Source: Bacteroidales bacterium (lineage in GTDB: Bacteria > Bacteroidota > Bacteroidia > Bacteroidales > ML635J-15). Taken from it: a stretch of DNA of 64,000 nucleotides. The notes under the pieces are model-generated. The model was not told the origin of the DNA. It did not search any database and saw nothing but the letters and a program-made list of their open reading frames with translations. The DNA lies in assembly GCA_017620015.1 (NCBI GenBank), contig JAFZRE010000025.1:1-64000 (forward strand). The letters run 5' to 3'. How positions within the stretch are numbered: the stretch's first letter is position 1; the number at the start of each line of letters is the position of its first letter. The translations under genes were made by a program, and so were the position numbers. Positions 43,765 through 54,000 of the stretch are shown piece by piece.

Positions 43765-45783
43765 TTAAAACTGGCATCCGCCCTTGACAATCTTCTGGCA
43801 TATCGTTTCTCCGTCGGATGTTATCCTTAGGATGTAGATTCCTGATGGAATGTTGTGTGTGCTTATAGTTATCGAATTGTCAGTGCTTTCGCCCGACAAA
43901 ACTTCTATTCCGACTGCATTAATTATGCTGTATGTCGTTTGTTGCGAATTGGTTTCAATCTGGATAAAGTCAGAAAATGGATTCGGGAATATTGAAATTA
44001 TGTCCTTGTTTCTGCTTCCGGCAGAAAGTATTTGCGATGCTCTCCAGTTTTCGGGAAGGCCATTGTCTGAGTTTAGGTCGATGAGTTCAAGGAAACTGCC
44101 GCGTCCGTTGGCTTCTTGTGGCCATGGAGGTCGGCTGCTGTAAGCTACTTCGTCGATGAGGTTGCCCCATGCGTCGTACAGGGCTAGTCGTTGCGACTGG
44201 TTTGAAAGATGTCGTGCGTATTGCCCGAATGGATTTTTTGCGTAATTCTGCTTGAATGCTATGCTGTCGGAACAAATTATTACCGATTTATGTGGCAATA
44301 GACTGGAATTTATCGGGAAAACGTAGCTTAGGCCTAATCCACCGAAGTATATTCCCGTTAGGTTGACCTGTTCATCGCTATTGTTTGTTATTTCAATGAA
44401 TTCCAGTCTGTCTGGACTTGTCATTTCTGTTTGTTTCGGGTTATAGTTTATGCGCGAAATAACTAGTTTCGGTACGCTTTCGTTTTCGCATTGCTCGTAC
44501 GAATCTAATTTCGTGTTAATCCAGTTAATGCGGTTTGTTATCCATGTTTTCATCGAGTCGATGTTGCTTTCGTGATGGTCTATTTTCCCCCATCTTTGGC
44601 AGTCTCGCGTTATGGCATCGGTTATGGGAACAATCGCTTCATCGATAAAAGCAAAAACGCTTTCGCTGTTAAGTGGCTGATCGTCGTCGGTAAGTTCGTG
44701 CCAGCGTCTTGACAGATGACATTTGAAATTTGGATTGTTGAATAGTTCTGTCCAGAATTTTGCGCCTTCGTTGTTGTAGTTTGAGAATTGCCACACGTTG
44801 TATCTGCTACGGTTGTACTGAATGTCGTTGCCAAATGTAAGATTGAAGTCCCATACAGGTCCGGCACGAAGTTTCCCCTGTGTGTCCTTGTGGAAATATG
44901 TGCTTAGCTGGTATATGTCAACGTTTGACGAAAATTCTCCAACCAGCATGAAGTCGATGAACGATGGGATGTCGATAAGTGCAGGAAAACCGACGTCAGT
45001 AGCTTCGTTCTGTATGCTAACCTGGTTGGTAAAATTGTGGTAGTAGTTCTGTACGAACTCAATTTGGTTTTCCGTTATCATTTCTGCTTTCGGATATGTT
45101 ATCGAATATACTACCGAATCAGAATGGGAAGTATGGTTTGGGTAATCAATCCATGTCGTCGCATCTATATCCCTGTCGGCCTTGAATATGTATGCTCTGT
45201 CATCGTTGCGGTTGTCTTCGGTTTGGTGCTGTACGTTGATTCTGTCCTTGCCAGCTTTCATTTTCTCTGTGAAGATATAAAGACCTTTGTAGTCGTTGTC
45301 GATTACGACTTCGCAGAAGCGGCATCGGGGTGCATAGTTGCCAAGCCTTTCCGAAAGTCCATACGAAATGAAGTCGCGAAGGTACGACGGGTCGAAGGCT
45401 ATGTTGTTCAGTATCCAGTCGTTCTCGGGCGGAAGTCCGAGCAGACTGACATTGTTGTTTTCGTCGAATGCGTGAAATGTATGTATCTTGTATGGCTTTT
45501 TTGGTGAATACTGCGAACTGTTGCCACGAATCTTTATGTCGATGTCGCCGTTGTAGTTCAGAGTGCGGAAATCGCTAGTGTCCGACAAATGGTTTGTTTG
45601 CCCGTTTTCGTGGTATATTATCTTCATTTTTGCACGGACGGGAATTTCGTTGTTAATGCTGTCGATGTATGTGTTTATCACGACGATAGGCAGATTGCTG
45701 CTCGTGAAATTTTGTGCGCTTGCGTTTGCCAATGCCAGCATGACAAAAAACGAGATGATAATATGTCGGACAAAAACTTTCAT
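43765..45783 (-). CDS. Secreted CotH-family protein with lamin-tail domain and T9SS signal
   Basis: A 672-residue protein with a signal peptide (LALANASAQ). Residues ~30-400 match the CotH kinase-like domain ([47 protein letters not shown]); some CotH proteins phosphorylate spore-coat proteins, whether secreted bacterial ones do is unclear. A lamin-tail domain (~450-570, [17 protein letters not shown]) and a sorting domain ([16 protein letters not shown] to [15 protein letters not shown]) follow. The ATG at 45783 is preferred over a TTG at 45801 because it opens the signal peptide, although the promoter box ends only seven bases before it. Divergent from folE. Confidence 0.9.
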   Translation of the reverse strand: MKVFVRHIIISFFVMLALANASAQNFTSSNLPIVVINTYIDSINNEIPVRAKMKIIYHENGQTNHLSDTSDFRTLNYNGDIDIKIRGNSSQYSPKKPYKIHTFHAFDENNNVSLLGLPPENDWILNNIAFDPSYLRDFISYGLSERLGNYAPRCRFCEVVIDNDYKGLYIFTEKMKAGKDRINVQHQTEDNRNDDRAYIFKADRDIDATTWIDYPNHTSHSDSVVYSITYPKAEMITENQIEFVQNYYHNFTNQVSIQNEATDVGFPALIDIPSFIDFMLVGEFSSNVDIYQLSTYFHKDTQGKLRAGPVWDFNLTFGNDIQYNRSRYNVWQFSNYNNEGAKFWTELFNNPNFKCHLSRRWHELTDDDQPLNSESVFAFIDEAIVPITDAITRDCQRWGKIDHHESNIDSMKTWITNRINWINTKLDSYEQCENESVPKLVISRINYNPKQTEMTSPDRLEFIEITNNSDEQVNLTGIYFGGLGLSYVFPINSSLLPHKSVIICSDSIAFKQNYAKNPFGQYARHLSNQSQRLALYDAWGNLIDEVAYSSRPPWPQEANGRGSFLELIDLNSDNGLPENWRASQILSAGSRNKDIISIFPNPFSDFIQIETNSQQTTYSIINAVGIEVLSGESTDNSITISTHNIPSGIYILRITSDGETICQKIVKGGCQF

Positions 45784-45790
45784 CAATTTG

Positions 45791-45798
45791 CAAAGATA
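45791..45798 (-). promoter_or_regulatory. Promoter -7 element of the CotH gene
   Basis: TATCTTTG on the minus strand, seven bases before the ATG at 45783; predicts a leaderless or near-leaderless mRNA. Confidence 0.6.
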
Positions 45799-45853
45799 CA
45801 AAAATGATGCAAATTTTACTTGGAAACATTCTTAAAAATCCCAATATTTTGTG

Positions 45854-45861
45854 TAAGTTTG
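45854..45861 (+). promoter_or_regulatory. Promoter -7 element of the folE-fabD operon
   Basis: TAAGTTTG, 17 bases before the ATG at 45879. Its position decides the folE start. Confidence 0.7.
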
Positions 45862-45878
45862 CACCAAATTTAGAACTA

Positions 45879-46508
45879 ATGAATTATACGATATTAGACC
45901 CTGACGAGCAGGGATTTGCAAAAATTGAAAAGTTTAACAAGGAGAAAACGGAAAGGCTTGCAAGCCTTTATAGCGAGATTCTTGGCATTCTGGGTGAGGA
46001 TGTGAATCGTGAAGGTTTGCTCAAGACTCCGGAGCGTGTTGCTAAGGCTATGCAGTTCCTTACTCAGGGCTACGACATGGACGCCGAGGAAATAATCCGT
46101 TCGGCAATGTTCCGCGAGGATTACCGACAGATGGTGATTGTGAAGGATATTGAGTTGTACAGCATGTGTGAGCATCACATGTTGCCGTTCTACGGAAAGG
46201 CGCATGTGGCGTACATTCCAAACCATTATATTACAGGATTGAGCAAGATTGCACGCGTTGTGGATGTTTTCTCACGTCGTTTGCAGGTGCAGGAACGTCT
46301 TACTACGCAAATTAAGGACTGCATACAGAATACACTCGACCCGCTTGGTGTGGCGGTTGTCATCGAGGCCCACCACATGTGCATGCAGATGCGCGGAGTA
46401 CAGAAGCAGAACTCTATCACTACGACATCAGATTTTACGGGCGTATTCTTGAAGCAGGCAAAGACGCGTCAGGAATTTTTAGCATTAATTGACAGAAACA
46501 GATTATAA
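45879..46508 (+). CDS. folE: GTP cyclohydrolase I
   Basis: A 209-residue type IA GTP cyclohydrolase, converting GTP to dihydroneopterin triphosphate for tetrahydrofolate. Visible features are [13 protein letters not shown], the zinc site [38 protein letters not shown] and the final [13 protein letters not shown] with the third zinc ligand. The ATG at 45879 fits the promoter; upstream in-frame ATGs at 45804/45807 lie before the promoter box. The stop overlaps the fabD start as TAATG. Confidence 0.96.
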   Translation: MNYTILDPDEQGFAKIEKFNKEKTERLASLYSEILGILGEDVNREGLLKTPERVAKAMQFLTQGYDMDAEEIIRSAMFREDYRQMVIVKDIELYSMCEHHMLPFYGKAHVAYIPNHYITGLSKIARVVDVFSRRLQVQERLTTQIKDCIQNTLDPLGVAVVIEAHHMCMQMRGVQKQNSITTTSDFTGVFLKQAKTRQEFLALIDRNRL

Positions 46509-47362
46509 TGAAAGCGTTGGTTTTTCCGGGACAGGGTTCCCAGTTTTCGGGAATGGGCAAGGACTTGTATGATGCAAGTTCAAGTGCAAAAAAGATGTTT
46601 CAGCGTGCCGATGAGGTGCTTGGTTTCGGCTTGTCTGATATAATGTTCAGTGGGTCTGATGAGGATTTGAAGCAGACGAAAGTTACGCAGCCTGCTGTTT
46701 TCTTGCATTCGGTTGTTATGTTCTACGAGAAGTTTGCCACAGAAAACTTCGGTATGGTTGCTGGTCATTCGCTTGGCGAGTTTTCGGCTTTGGTTGCTGC
46801 TGGTGTGCTGAGTTTTGAGGATGCTTTGGTTTTGGTGTCGAAGCGTGCGATGGCAATGCAGAAGGCTTGTGAAATGCAGAAATCGACTATGGCGGCTGTT
46901 ATTCGTCTCGACCGAGAGGTTGTTGAGCGTATTTGTGCCGAAATCGAAGGAATTGTAGTTCCGGCAAATTATAATAGTTCCGAGCAGATTGTAATTTCTG
47001 GAAGCGAAGATGCAATCGATGTCGCCTGTGAGAAGATGAAGGAGGCTGGGGCTAGGCGTGCATTGAAACTTCAGGTCGGCGGAGCTTTTCATTCTCCATT
47101 GATGGAGCCTGCCCGCGAGGAACTTGCCGAGGCTATCATGTCAACACATTTCAACGATGCGAAGGTGCCGATTTACCAGAATGTTGACGCATTGCCGCAC
47201 CGTGGGGCGAATGAAATTCGTAATAACCTTGTCAGTCAGCTTACTAGTGCAGTTCGCTGGAGCGATTCTGTGGTGAAAATGCACGAGGATGGGGCGAATG
47301 AATTCATCGAAGTCGGTCCGGGACAGGTGCTGACAGGCCTTGTGGCAAAAATTTTGAAGTAG
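46508..47362 (+). CDS. fabD: Malonyl-CoA:ACP transacylase
   Basis: A 284-residue enzyme that loads malonate onto acyl carrier protein for fatty-acid synthesis. It shows FPGQGSQFSGMGKDLY at the start, the nucleophile Ser in AGHSLGEFSALVAAG, the QKSTMAAVIRL region and the catalytic His in VGGAFHSPLMEPA. It is translationally coupled to folE, an unusual functional pairing that probably reflects shared housekeeping expression. Confidence 0.96.
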   Translation: MKALVFPGQGSQFSGMGKDLYDASSSAKKMFQRADEVLGFGLSDIMFSGSDEDLKQTKVTQPAVFLHSVVMFYEKFATENFGMVAGHSLGEFSALVAAGVLSFEDALVLVSKRAMAMQKACEMQKSTMAAVIRLDREVVERICAEIEGIVVPANYNSSEQIVISGSEDAIDVACEKMKEAGARRALKLQVGGAFHSPLMEPAREELAEAIMSTHFNDAKVPIYQNVDALPHRGANEIRNNLVSQLTSAVRWSDSVVKMHEDGANEFIEVGPGQVLTGLVAKILK

Positions 47363-47413
47363 TAATCTTTTTGCGGATTTTAGAAAGGAACTAATTATTA
47401 AAATATTACAGCA

Positions 47414-48574
47414 ATGGCAAAAATTCTTGTTATTGATGACGAGCGTAGCATACGCAACACGTTGAGCGACATATTGAGCCTCGAAGGTCACAAGGTTGAT
47501 GTGGCTGAAGATGGCGAACAGGGCTTCAAGAAGGCTTCGGAGTCGAAGTTTGATGCAGTGTTCTGCGATATAAAGATGCCGAAGATGGACGGTTTGGAGG
47601 TGCTGGCAAAGTTGCACGACAGTTTTCCTGAACTTCCTATTGTGATGATTTCTGGTCACGGTGACATCGATACGGCTGTGGAGTCGATTAAGAACGGAGC
47701 GTTCGATTACATACAGAAGCCTTTGGACTTGAACAGGTTGCTTGTTACATTGCGCAATGCTCTCGACCGTTCCACATTGGTAACCGAAACCAAGACCTTG
47801 AAAAAGAAAGTGAACTCAAAGTACAAGATGATTGGCGAAACGCCTGCAATGCTCAAGGTTAAGGAGATGATTGACCGTGTTGCTCCAACCGATGCCCGCG
47901 TGCTGATAACTGGTAGCAACGGTACGGGCAAGGAGGCTGTGGCTCATTGGATTCACGAGAAGAGCAATCGTGCATCGGCTCCGTTTGTCGAAGTTAACTG
48001 CGCTGCTATTCCGTCGGAACTTATTGAGAGCGAGTTGTTTGGACACGTTAAGGGTTCGTTTACTGGTGCCGTGAAGGACAAGGCAGGCAAGTTCGAGCAG
48101 GCCGACGGCGGTACGCTTTTCCTCGATGAGATTGGCGATATGAGCCTTGCTGCTCAGGCAAAGGTGCTTCGTGCTTTGCAGGAAAATAGGATTACCCGAA
48201 TCGGAAGCGACAAGGATGTGACTGTAAATGTGCGCGTTGTGGCTGCTACGAACAAGAATCTGCGCGAGGAAATCGAAAAGAACAATTTCCGCGAGGACTT
48301 GTATCACCGTCTGAGCGTGATTTTGATTCACGTGCCAACACTGAACGAGCGTATCGATGATATTCCACTGCTGGTTGATGATTTTATCAAAACTTGCTGC
48401 GAAGAGCAGAATTTCCCAGTGAAGAAAATTACTGATGATGCTATTGCGGAACTGAAGAAGATAAACTGGCGAGGAAATATCCGTGAACTTCGCAATGTGA
48501 TTGAAAGGCTTGTGATTTTGTGCGGAAACGAAATTACAGCCGATGATGTAAAGAATTATGCAAATGTGTTTTAA
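47414..48574 (+). CDS. NtrC-type sigma-54 response regulator lacking a C-terminal HTH
   Basis: A 386-residue regulator. The receiver domain (1-120) has phosphorylatable Asp52 in [12 protein letters not shown]. The AAA+ domain has Walker [10 protein letters not shown], the sigma-54-contacting loop as GSFTGA (usual GAFTGA), Walker [14 protein letters not shown] and the arginine-finger region [13 protein letters not shown]. The protein ends shortly after [19 protein letters not shown], so the Fis-type DNA-binding helix-turn-helix of most NtrC proteins is missing; it may activate sigma-54 from solution or through a partner. No sensor kinase gene is adjacent. Confidence 0.92.
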   Translation: MAKILVIDDERSIRNTLSDILSLEGHKVDVAEDGEQGFKKASESKFDAVFCDIKMPKMDGLEVLAKLHDSFPELPIVMISGHGDIDTAVESIKNGAFDYIQKPLDLNRLLVTLRNALDRSTLVTETKTLKKKVNSKYKMIGETPAMLKVKEMIDRVAPTDARVLITGSNGTGKEAVAHWIHEKSNRASAPFVEVNCAAIPSELIESELFGHVKGSFTGAVKDKAGKFEQADGGTLFLDEIGDMSLAAQAKVLRALQENRITRIGSDKDVTVNVRVVAATNKNLREEIEKNNFREDLYHRLSVILIHVPTLNERIDDIPLLVDDFIKTCCEEQNFPVKKITDDAIAELKKINWRGNIRELRNVIERLVILCGNEITADDVKNYANVF

Positions 48575-48584
48575 GGGCTAACAG

Positions 48585-48719
48585 AAGACCAGTCGAGCAG
48601 AAGACCTGTCAAAGTTGAAGACTAGTCGGAAGTAAGGTCGGCTGGACAGACTGCAAGACTACAAGCCTGTGAGACTGCAAGACCGTTAGACTGTTAGACA
48701 TTAAGACCGTAAGACAAAA
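48585..48719 (+). repeat. AGAC-rich intergenic repeat
   Basis: A run of short degenerate units such as agactgcaagactacaag, gagactgcaagaccg, ttagactgttagacatt and aagaccgtaagac at roughly 7-10 base spacing between the regulator gene and rpe. No promoter or ORF was recognised in it. Confidence 0.65.
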
Positions 48720-48727
48720 ATTGAACT

Positions 48728-49381
48728 ATGAAGAAAATAATCGTATCCCCATCATTGCTTTCGGCAGATTTCAATCATCTTGCCGACGATATAGAAATGA
48801 TAAATTCCAGCGATGCCGACTGGTTTCACCTCGACATTATGGACGGCGTGTTTGTACCGAATATTTCATTCGGATTGCCAATTGTGAAAAGTGTGAAAAA
48901 ACTTGCTCAGAAACCTTTGGATGTACATCTGATGATTGTGCAGCCGGAACGCTACATCGAGGCGTTTGCGAAGGCTGGTGCCGATGTGCTGACCGTTCAT
49001 TATGAGGCTTGTACTCACTTGCATCGCACGGTGCAGGAAATCAAGGCTCACGGAATGAAGGCTGGTGTTTCGGTGAATCCGCATACTTCCGTCAAGTTGC
49101 TAGAGGATATTCTGCCCGAAATAGACTTGGTGCTGATAATGTCGGTAAATCCTGGATTTGGCGGTCAGTCGTTTATCAAGAATAGCCTAAAGAAAATCAC
49201 GGAGTTGCGCAATATTGCCAATGTGGTTAATCCAGAGGTCATAATTGAGGTTGACGGAGGCGTTGACACGCAGAACCATCGCGAAATAATCAAGGCAGGT
49301 GCAAATGCGCTTGTTGCAGGAAGTGCTGTCTTTGGTGCTGAAAATCCGGCAGAAGCCATTTCGAAACTAAAGACTATATGA
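48728..49381 (+). CDS. rpe: Ribulose-phosphate 3-epimerase
   Basis: A 217-residue TIM-barrel enzyme interconverting ribulose-5-P and xylulose-5-P in the pentose phosphate pathway. Metal and catalytic motifs are visible: IIVSPSLLSADF, WFHLDIMDGVFVPN, DVHLMI, LIMSVNPGFGGQ and EVDGGV with GANALVAGSAVF. It heads a tight operon: its stop overlaps the acyltransferase start by ATGA. Confidence 0.97.
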   Translation: MKKIIVSPSLLSADFNHLADDIEMINSSDADWFHLDIMDGVFVPNISFGLPIVKSVKKLAQKPLDVHLMIVQPERYIEAFAKAGADVLTVHYEACTHLHRTVQEIKAHGMKAGVSVNPHTSVKLLEDILPEIDLVLIMSVNPGFGGQSFIKNSLKKITELRNIANVVNPEVIIEVDGGVDTQNHREIIKAGANALVAGSAVFGAENPAEAISKLKTI

Positions 49382-50274
49382 CGAAGTGGCTCGAATATAT
49401 TTCGTTTCGCTTTCTGGTGCTGTGTTCGCGCATAACGCCGTTTTTCCTGCTGTATTTCTGGGCTGATGTGTTCTATTTTGTGATTTACTACATTGCTGGT
49501 TACAGGAAAAAGGTAGTATTTGGAAACCTAAAATCTTCATTCCCAGAGAAGTCAGAAAAGGAAATAAAGTTGTTGGCAAAGAAATTTTATCGACATCTGG
49601 CGGATGTTACGCTTGAGGCAATCAAGGGGATGACAATTTCGGAGAAGCAGATAAAAAAGCGTTATGTCATTGAAAATTCGGATATTCCAAACGAATACTT
49701 TGACCGTGGTCAGTCGGTTTTGCTTATAACTAGTCATTATGGAAACTGGGAATACGGAATGTTGGGAACCGATATGGCTATCAAGCATCAGACGGTAGCG
49801 TTGTATCTTCCTCTAACAAATAAGTATTCAGAACATTATGGCGTTATTCGACGTGGTAGGTTTGGAATGAAGATGGTGCCTGTGCAGCAGACTAAGTTGG
49901 TATTTGCAACTCCGCCCGAAAAGCCTATTGGCGTGATTATGGCTGCCGACCAAAGTCCGTCGAACCTTGAGCGGGCAATCTGGCTCGATTTCTTGAATCA
50001 CGATACAGCTTGTATTCACGGACCTGAGGCGTATGCAAAGAAAATGAACCTTCCGGCACTTTACATGAAGATTTCGAAGCCACGGCGCGGACATTATACC
50101 TTGACTTTTGAAAAACTGGTTGACAATCCGCAGCAGTACGCTCAAGGCGAGATTACCATGTTGTATTTCAGTCGTTTGGAGAAGGATATAAGGGAGTGTC
50201 CCGAATATTGGCTGTGGTCGCATAGGCGGTGGAAGCATACTCGCGAAAAAGTTGCTAATTCAGAACAGAAATAA
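49378..50274 (+). CDS. LpxL/HtrB-type lysophospholipid (lipid A) acyltransferase
   Basis: A 298-residue membrane-anchored acyltransferase. A hydrophobic N-terminal helix (FFLLYFWADVFYFVIYYIAG) is followed by the HX4E-type catalytic motif in SHYGNWEYG, and by GVIMAADQSP and FLNHDTACIHGPEAYAK, which match the LpxL/HtrB family that adds secondary acyl chains to lipid A. It overlaps rpe by four bases and is followed one base later by a hydrolase gene. Confidence 0.93.
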   Translation: MTKWLEYISFRFLVLCSRITPFFLLYFWADVFYFVIYYIAGYRKKVVFGNLKSSFPEKSEKEIKLLAKKFYRHLADVTLEAIKGMTISEKQIKKRYVIENSDIPNEYFDRGQSVLLITSHYGNWEYGMLGTDMAIKHQTVALYLPLTNKYSEHYGVIRRGRFGMKMVPVQQTKLVFATPPEKPIGVIMAADQSPSNLERAIWLDFLNHDTACIHGPEAYAKKMNLPALYMKISKPRRGHYTLTFEKLVDNPQQYAQGEITMLYFSRLEKDIRECPEYWLWSHRRWKHTREKVANSEQK

Positions 50275-50275
50275 T

Positions 50276-50911
50276 ATGATAGAATTTAATTCGTTTGTTT
50301 TCAATGCGTTTGGAGTAAATGCCTACATAGTTTCAGACGAAACTGGCGAGGCTGTAATTATTGATGGTGCGGTAAATTCCGACCGAGAAATGCTTGCATT
50401 GAAGCAATTTGTTGATAATAACCACTTGAAAATAAAATACATAATCAATACTCACGGACATCTTGACCATATTTGTGGCAACGACAGGCTCAAGGCAGAG
50501 TACAATGTTCCCGTGCTGGCGAATTTCAAGGATAACGACCTGATAGAGAATGTAGGTAGGGAAGCTGCTATGTTCGGTTTTCGTATGAATCAGCAGTCGT
50601 TGCCCGACCAGAATATAGTCGATGGTGATGAAATCCATTTTGGAAATTCGGTACTGAAAGTGCTTGAAGTTCCTGGGCATTCGCGCGGTAGTGTGGCTTT
50701 GTATTCCGAAAGCGGAAATTTTGTTATGTGTGGCGATGCTTTGTTCTGCGGAAGCATTGGTCGTACCGATTTGCCAGGTGGAAATCATTCACAGTTGCTT
50801 GAAAGCATAAGAAAAAAACTGTTTGTGCTTGACCGTAATTGCAAGGTTTTGCCAGGACACGGAGAATCTACTACTATAGGTTTTGAAATTGACAACAATC
50901 CGTTTTTCTAG
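50276..50911 (+). CDS. MBL-fold metallo-hydrolase (glyoxalase II-like)
   Basis: A 211-residue metallo-beta-lactamase-fold hydrolase. The dinuclear metal site is seen as NTHGHLDHICGN, GHSRGSVALY, GDALFCGSIGRTDLPGG and LPGHGEST. Such proteins hydrolyse thioesters such as S-lactoylglutathione or related metabolites; the true substrate is unknown. The ATG at 50276 is chosen because it follows the acyltransferase stop. A terminator follows. Confidence 0.93.
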   Translation: MIEFNSFVFNAFGVNAYIVSDETGEAVIIDGAVNSDREMLALKQFVDNNHLKIKYIINTHGHLDHICGNDRLKAEYNVPVLANFKDNDLIENVGREAAMFGFRMNQQSLPDQNIVDGDEIHFGNSVLKVLEVPGHSRGSVALYSESGNFVMCGDALFCGSIGRTDLPGGNHSQLLESIRKKLFVLDRNCKVLPGHGESTTIGFEIDNNPFF

Positions 50912-50921
50912 AGCAATAAAA

Positions 50922-50957
50922 AAGGACGGCGTTGAACCGTCCTTGATTTTTATTTTT
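50922..50957 (+). terminator. Intrinsic terminator of the rpe operon
   Basis: AAGGACGG and CCGTCCTT pair around a 7-base loop, followed by a T-rich tract. Confidence 0.88.
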
Positions 50958-51060
50958 CAGTCTCCTGCGGAGAGAAATCTTACAAATCTAATCAAATTTT
51001 ACAAATCCTATTTGTTTGATTTGGAACAAATTTGTTTAATTTCTGCCCTTTAGGACACTC

Positions 51061-54000
51061 CTATTCTTTTACAAACCTCCGCACACTGAGCGTAGTCGAA
51101 GTGTCGGATTTCGCAGCGTGAATGCGTACCACATACACCCCTGCCTTCAATCCTTCCACATCACAAATCACATTGTCGCTGTTTGCCTCAATGCGCTTCA
51201 CAACCTGACCGAGCGTATTTACAATCTCGATTTCGGAAATTGTTTCGGAAGATGTGATGTTGAGGATGTCGGTAGCGGGATTCGGGAAGAGGGCGATTTC
51301 AAGAGCGACGTTTTCCTCGATGTTAGTAGCAGGAATGAATGTTGCAATGTAGGTTGCATCGCCAGTAACGGTAATTGTACGTAAGGTATCTGTATTGCCG
51401 TCGTTCCACGATAAAAATTCGTAACCATCGTTGGCGGTTGCTGAAATTTGTATCTCTGTGTTGGCTTCATATACGCCTGTTCCTGTAGTTGTGCCGTATG
51501 CATTGTTGTTGCTTATCACAAAGATATTGTAGTGCTGCACACTATTAACCGTAAGATGCAATGTCACAACACTGTCGCAACCATTGGCAGCAGTGAATGT
51601 CTGAACATAGTTGCCACTTTCGGTATAGGTCTGACCGTTCCAAACAAATTCGCCATCAGTAGTTTCTGTTATAGCATTGGTTACAGAATAACCAGCAACC
51701 ACGCTTGCCGATGCCATTGCCGTACAACCATTTGCATTGGTAGCAATAACGCTATAAGTGCCGCCATTGCTTACATCTATCGAATTTGCGGTTGAACCGT
51801 TTGACCACATATAGGTTTCGCCACCATTTGCGGTTAACGTTGTCGGTTCTCCATCACAAATATGAAGGTTACCATTGATGACCGGATTTGGCGTTGGTGC
51901 AACAAATACGGTGACATTGGCTGTTGATGAGCATCCACCGTTGCTCGTTGCGGTTACCGAATAGATTCCAAATGCATTTACACTGATTGCAGATGAAGTT
52001 TCGCCAGTTGACCATACATACGAAACACCACCACTTGCTGTCAAGGTTTCGTTGCTGCCTTCGCATACGGTTGTGTTGCCACTAATTGTAACTTCTGGTG
52101 CGGAATACTGTACAACCGCCATTGATGCGCTTGATGTACAGCCATTTGTGCCAGTTGCTATTACCGAATATGTTCCTGCTTCGGAAACATTGATGCTCGA
52201 ACCTTGGAATCCATTGCTCCAAACATACGAAACACCGCCTTCGGCAGTCAGATATGTTGCGCCACCTACGCACATTGAAGGTTCTCCGCTTATTGTAACT
52301 GTCGGATTTTCCATAACATTCACAGTCGCTGATGCACTAGCCGTACATCCATTGCTGTTTGATGCAATTACGGAATAATTTCCAGAACTTGTTACGTTGA
52401 TATTTGCACTTATGCTTCCGTTGCTCCAAACAAACGAATCGCCGCCAGTTACCGAAAGGGTTGTGCTTTCGCCTTCGCAAATAGAAAGAGTTCCGTTAAT
52501 TTGTGGCGAAGGGCTTTCGTTCACGGTAACCATTGTGCTTGCTGTCGCTGTACAACCTGCGCCGTTGGTTACGACAACCGTATATGTGCCGCCAGTTGTT
52601 ACCGATATGCTTGCATCGGTTGAGCCGTCGCTCCACTGATACGAAGTTCCGCCGTTTGCAAGAAGTGTTGCCGATGAACCGCTGCATATCGATTGCTGAC
52701 CGCTAATGGATGCCACTGGATTTTCTGCTGCGGAAACAGTTGTAGTTGCATAGCCTGTGCAGCCGTTTACATCGGTAACGATTACCGAATATGTTCCGCT
52801 AGCAGAAACAGAAACAGATGCCGTATTAGCACCATTTGACCATGCGTATGTGCTGACATTAGACGGTGATATTCCGCTTACTGTAAGTGTTGCAGATTCG
52901 TTTCCGCAGATGCTTGTGTTGCCTGCCAATGAGAGCGAAAGTTGTTCGGCAACTGCCACGCTCGTTGACGCCTGAGCCGTACAACCATTGCTGTTTGTTA
53001 CGGTTACGGTGTAGTTTGTTGTTGCTGTTGGCGAAACAGAAATTGATGTTCCGCTTCCGCCGTTGCTCCATACGCAACTTGTAAGCGTAGTGCCCAAATT
53101 GTCGGAAACCGACAGTATTGTACTGCCGTTGTTGCATATTGTCTGCGGAGCGGTGATGTTGAGTTGAGGATTAGGCGAAATTACCACATCGGCACTTGCT
53201 GTTGCCTCACAACCAAGAACATTGTATGCAGTAACAATATAAGTTCCAGATTGTGTTGGATTTATGCTTGCTGTGTTTGCCGAATTTGACCAGTTGTAAG
53301 ATGTTCCACCGCTTGCAGTAAGCGTAACAGATTCGCCTTGACAAGCAGTGAGGTTGCCGCTAATCTGAACCGATGGATTCGGTGCGGAAACAACGCTTGT
53401 TACTGCCGATGCAGTACAACCAGTTGCATTTGTAACGGTTACCGTATATGCACCAGCCGACGATGCTTCGATGCTCTGCGTGTTTGCCCCGTTGTTCCAA
53501 GCGTAACTTGTACCGCCGTTTGCAGTAAGGGTTGTGCTTGCTCCACCGCAAATTGCCGTAGTGCCGCTTATTGTAGCGGTTGGCAAGGCGTTTACTGCCA
53601 CATATACAGATGTATGTGCCTCGCAGGTTGAGTTGGTTGCTGTTACCGAGTACAGTCCCTCGTCGGTTACTTGGATAGATTGTGTTGTTGCGCCTGTACT
53701 CCACAGATAACTAGTTGCCTCCGAAACCGACAATGTTGTGCTTTCGCCTTGGCAGATTGATGTATTTCCTGAGATAACTACTTCTGCAAAATTTGCAACA
53801 TTTATGTATGCAGTATCTTTACAGTCGTTTGATGCACGGGCAATTACATAGTATTCGCCGGTTTCCGATACATTTATTGACGGAGTGGTTGCGCCTGTGC
53901 TCCATACATAGCCGACTCCGCCCGATGCCGTAAGTGTAGTGCTGTTGCCAGTACATATATAGGTATTTCCGCTTATGCCCGCTGTGGGTGCGGGGATAGT

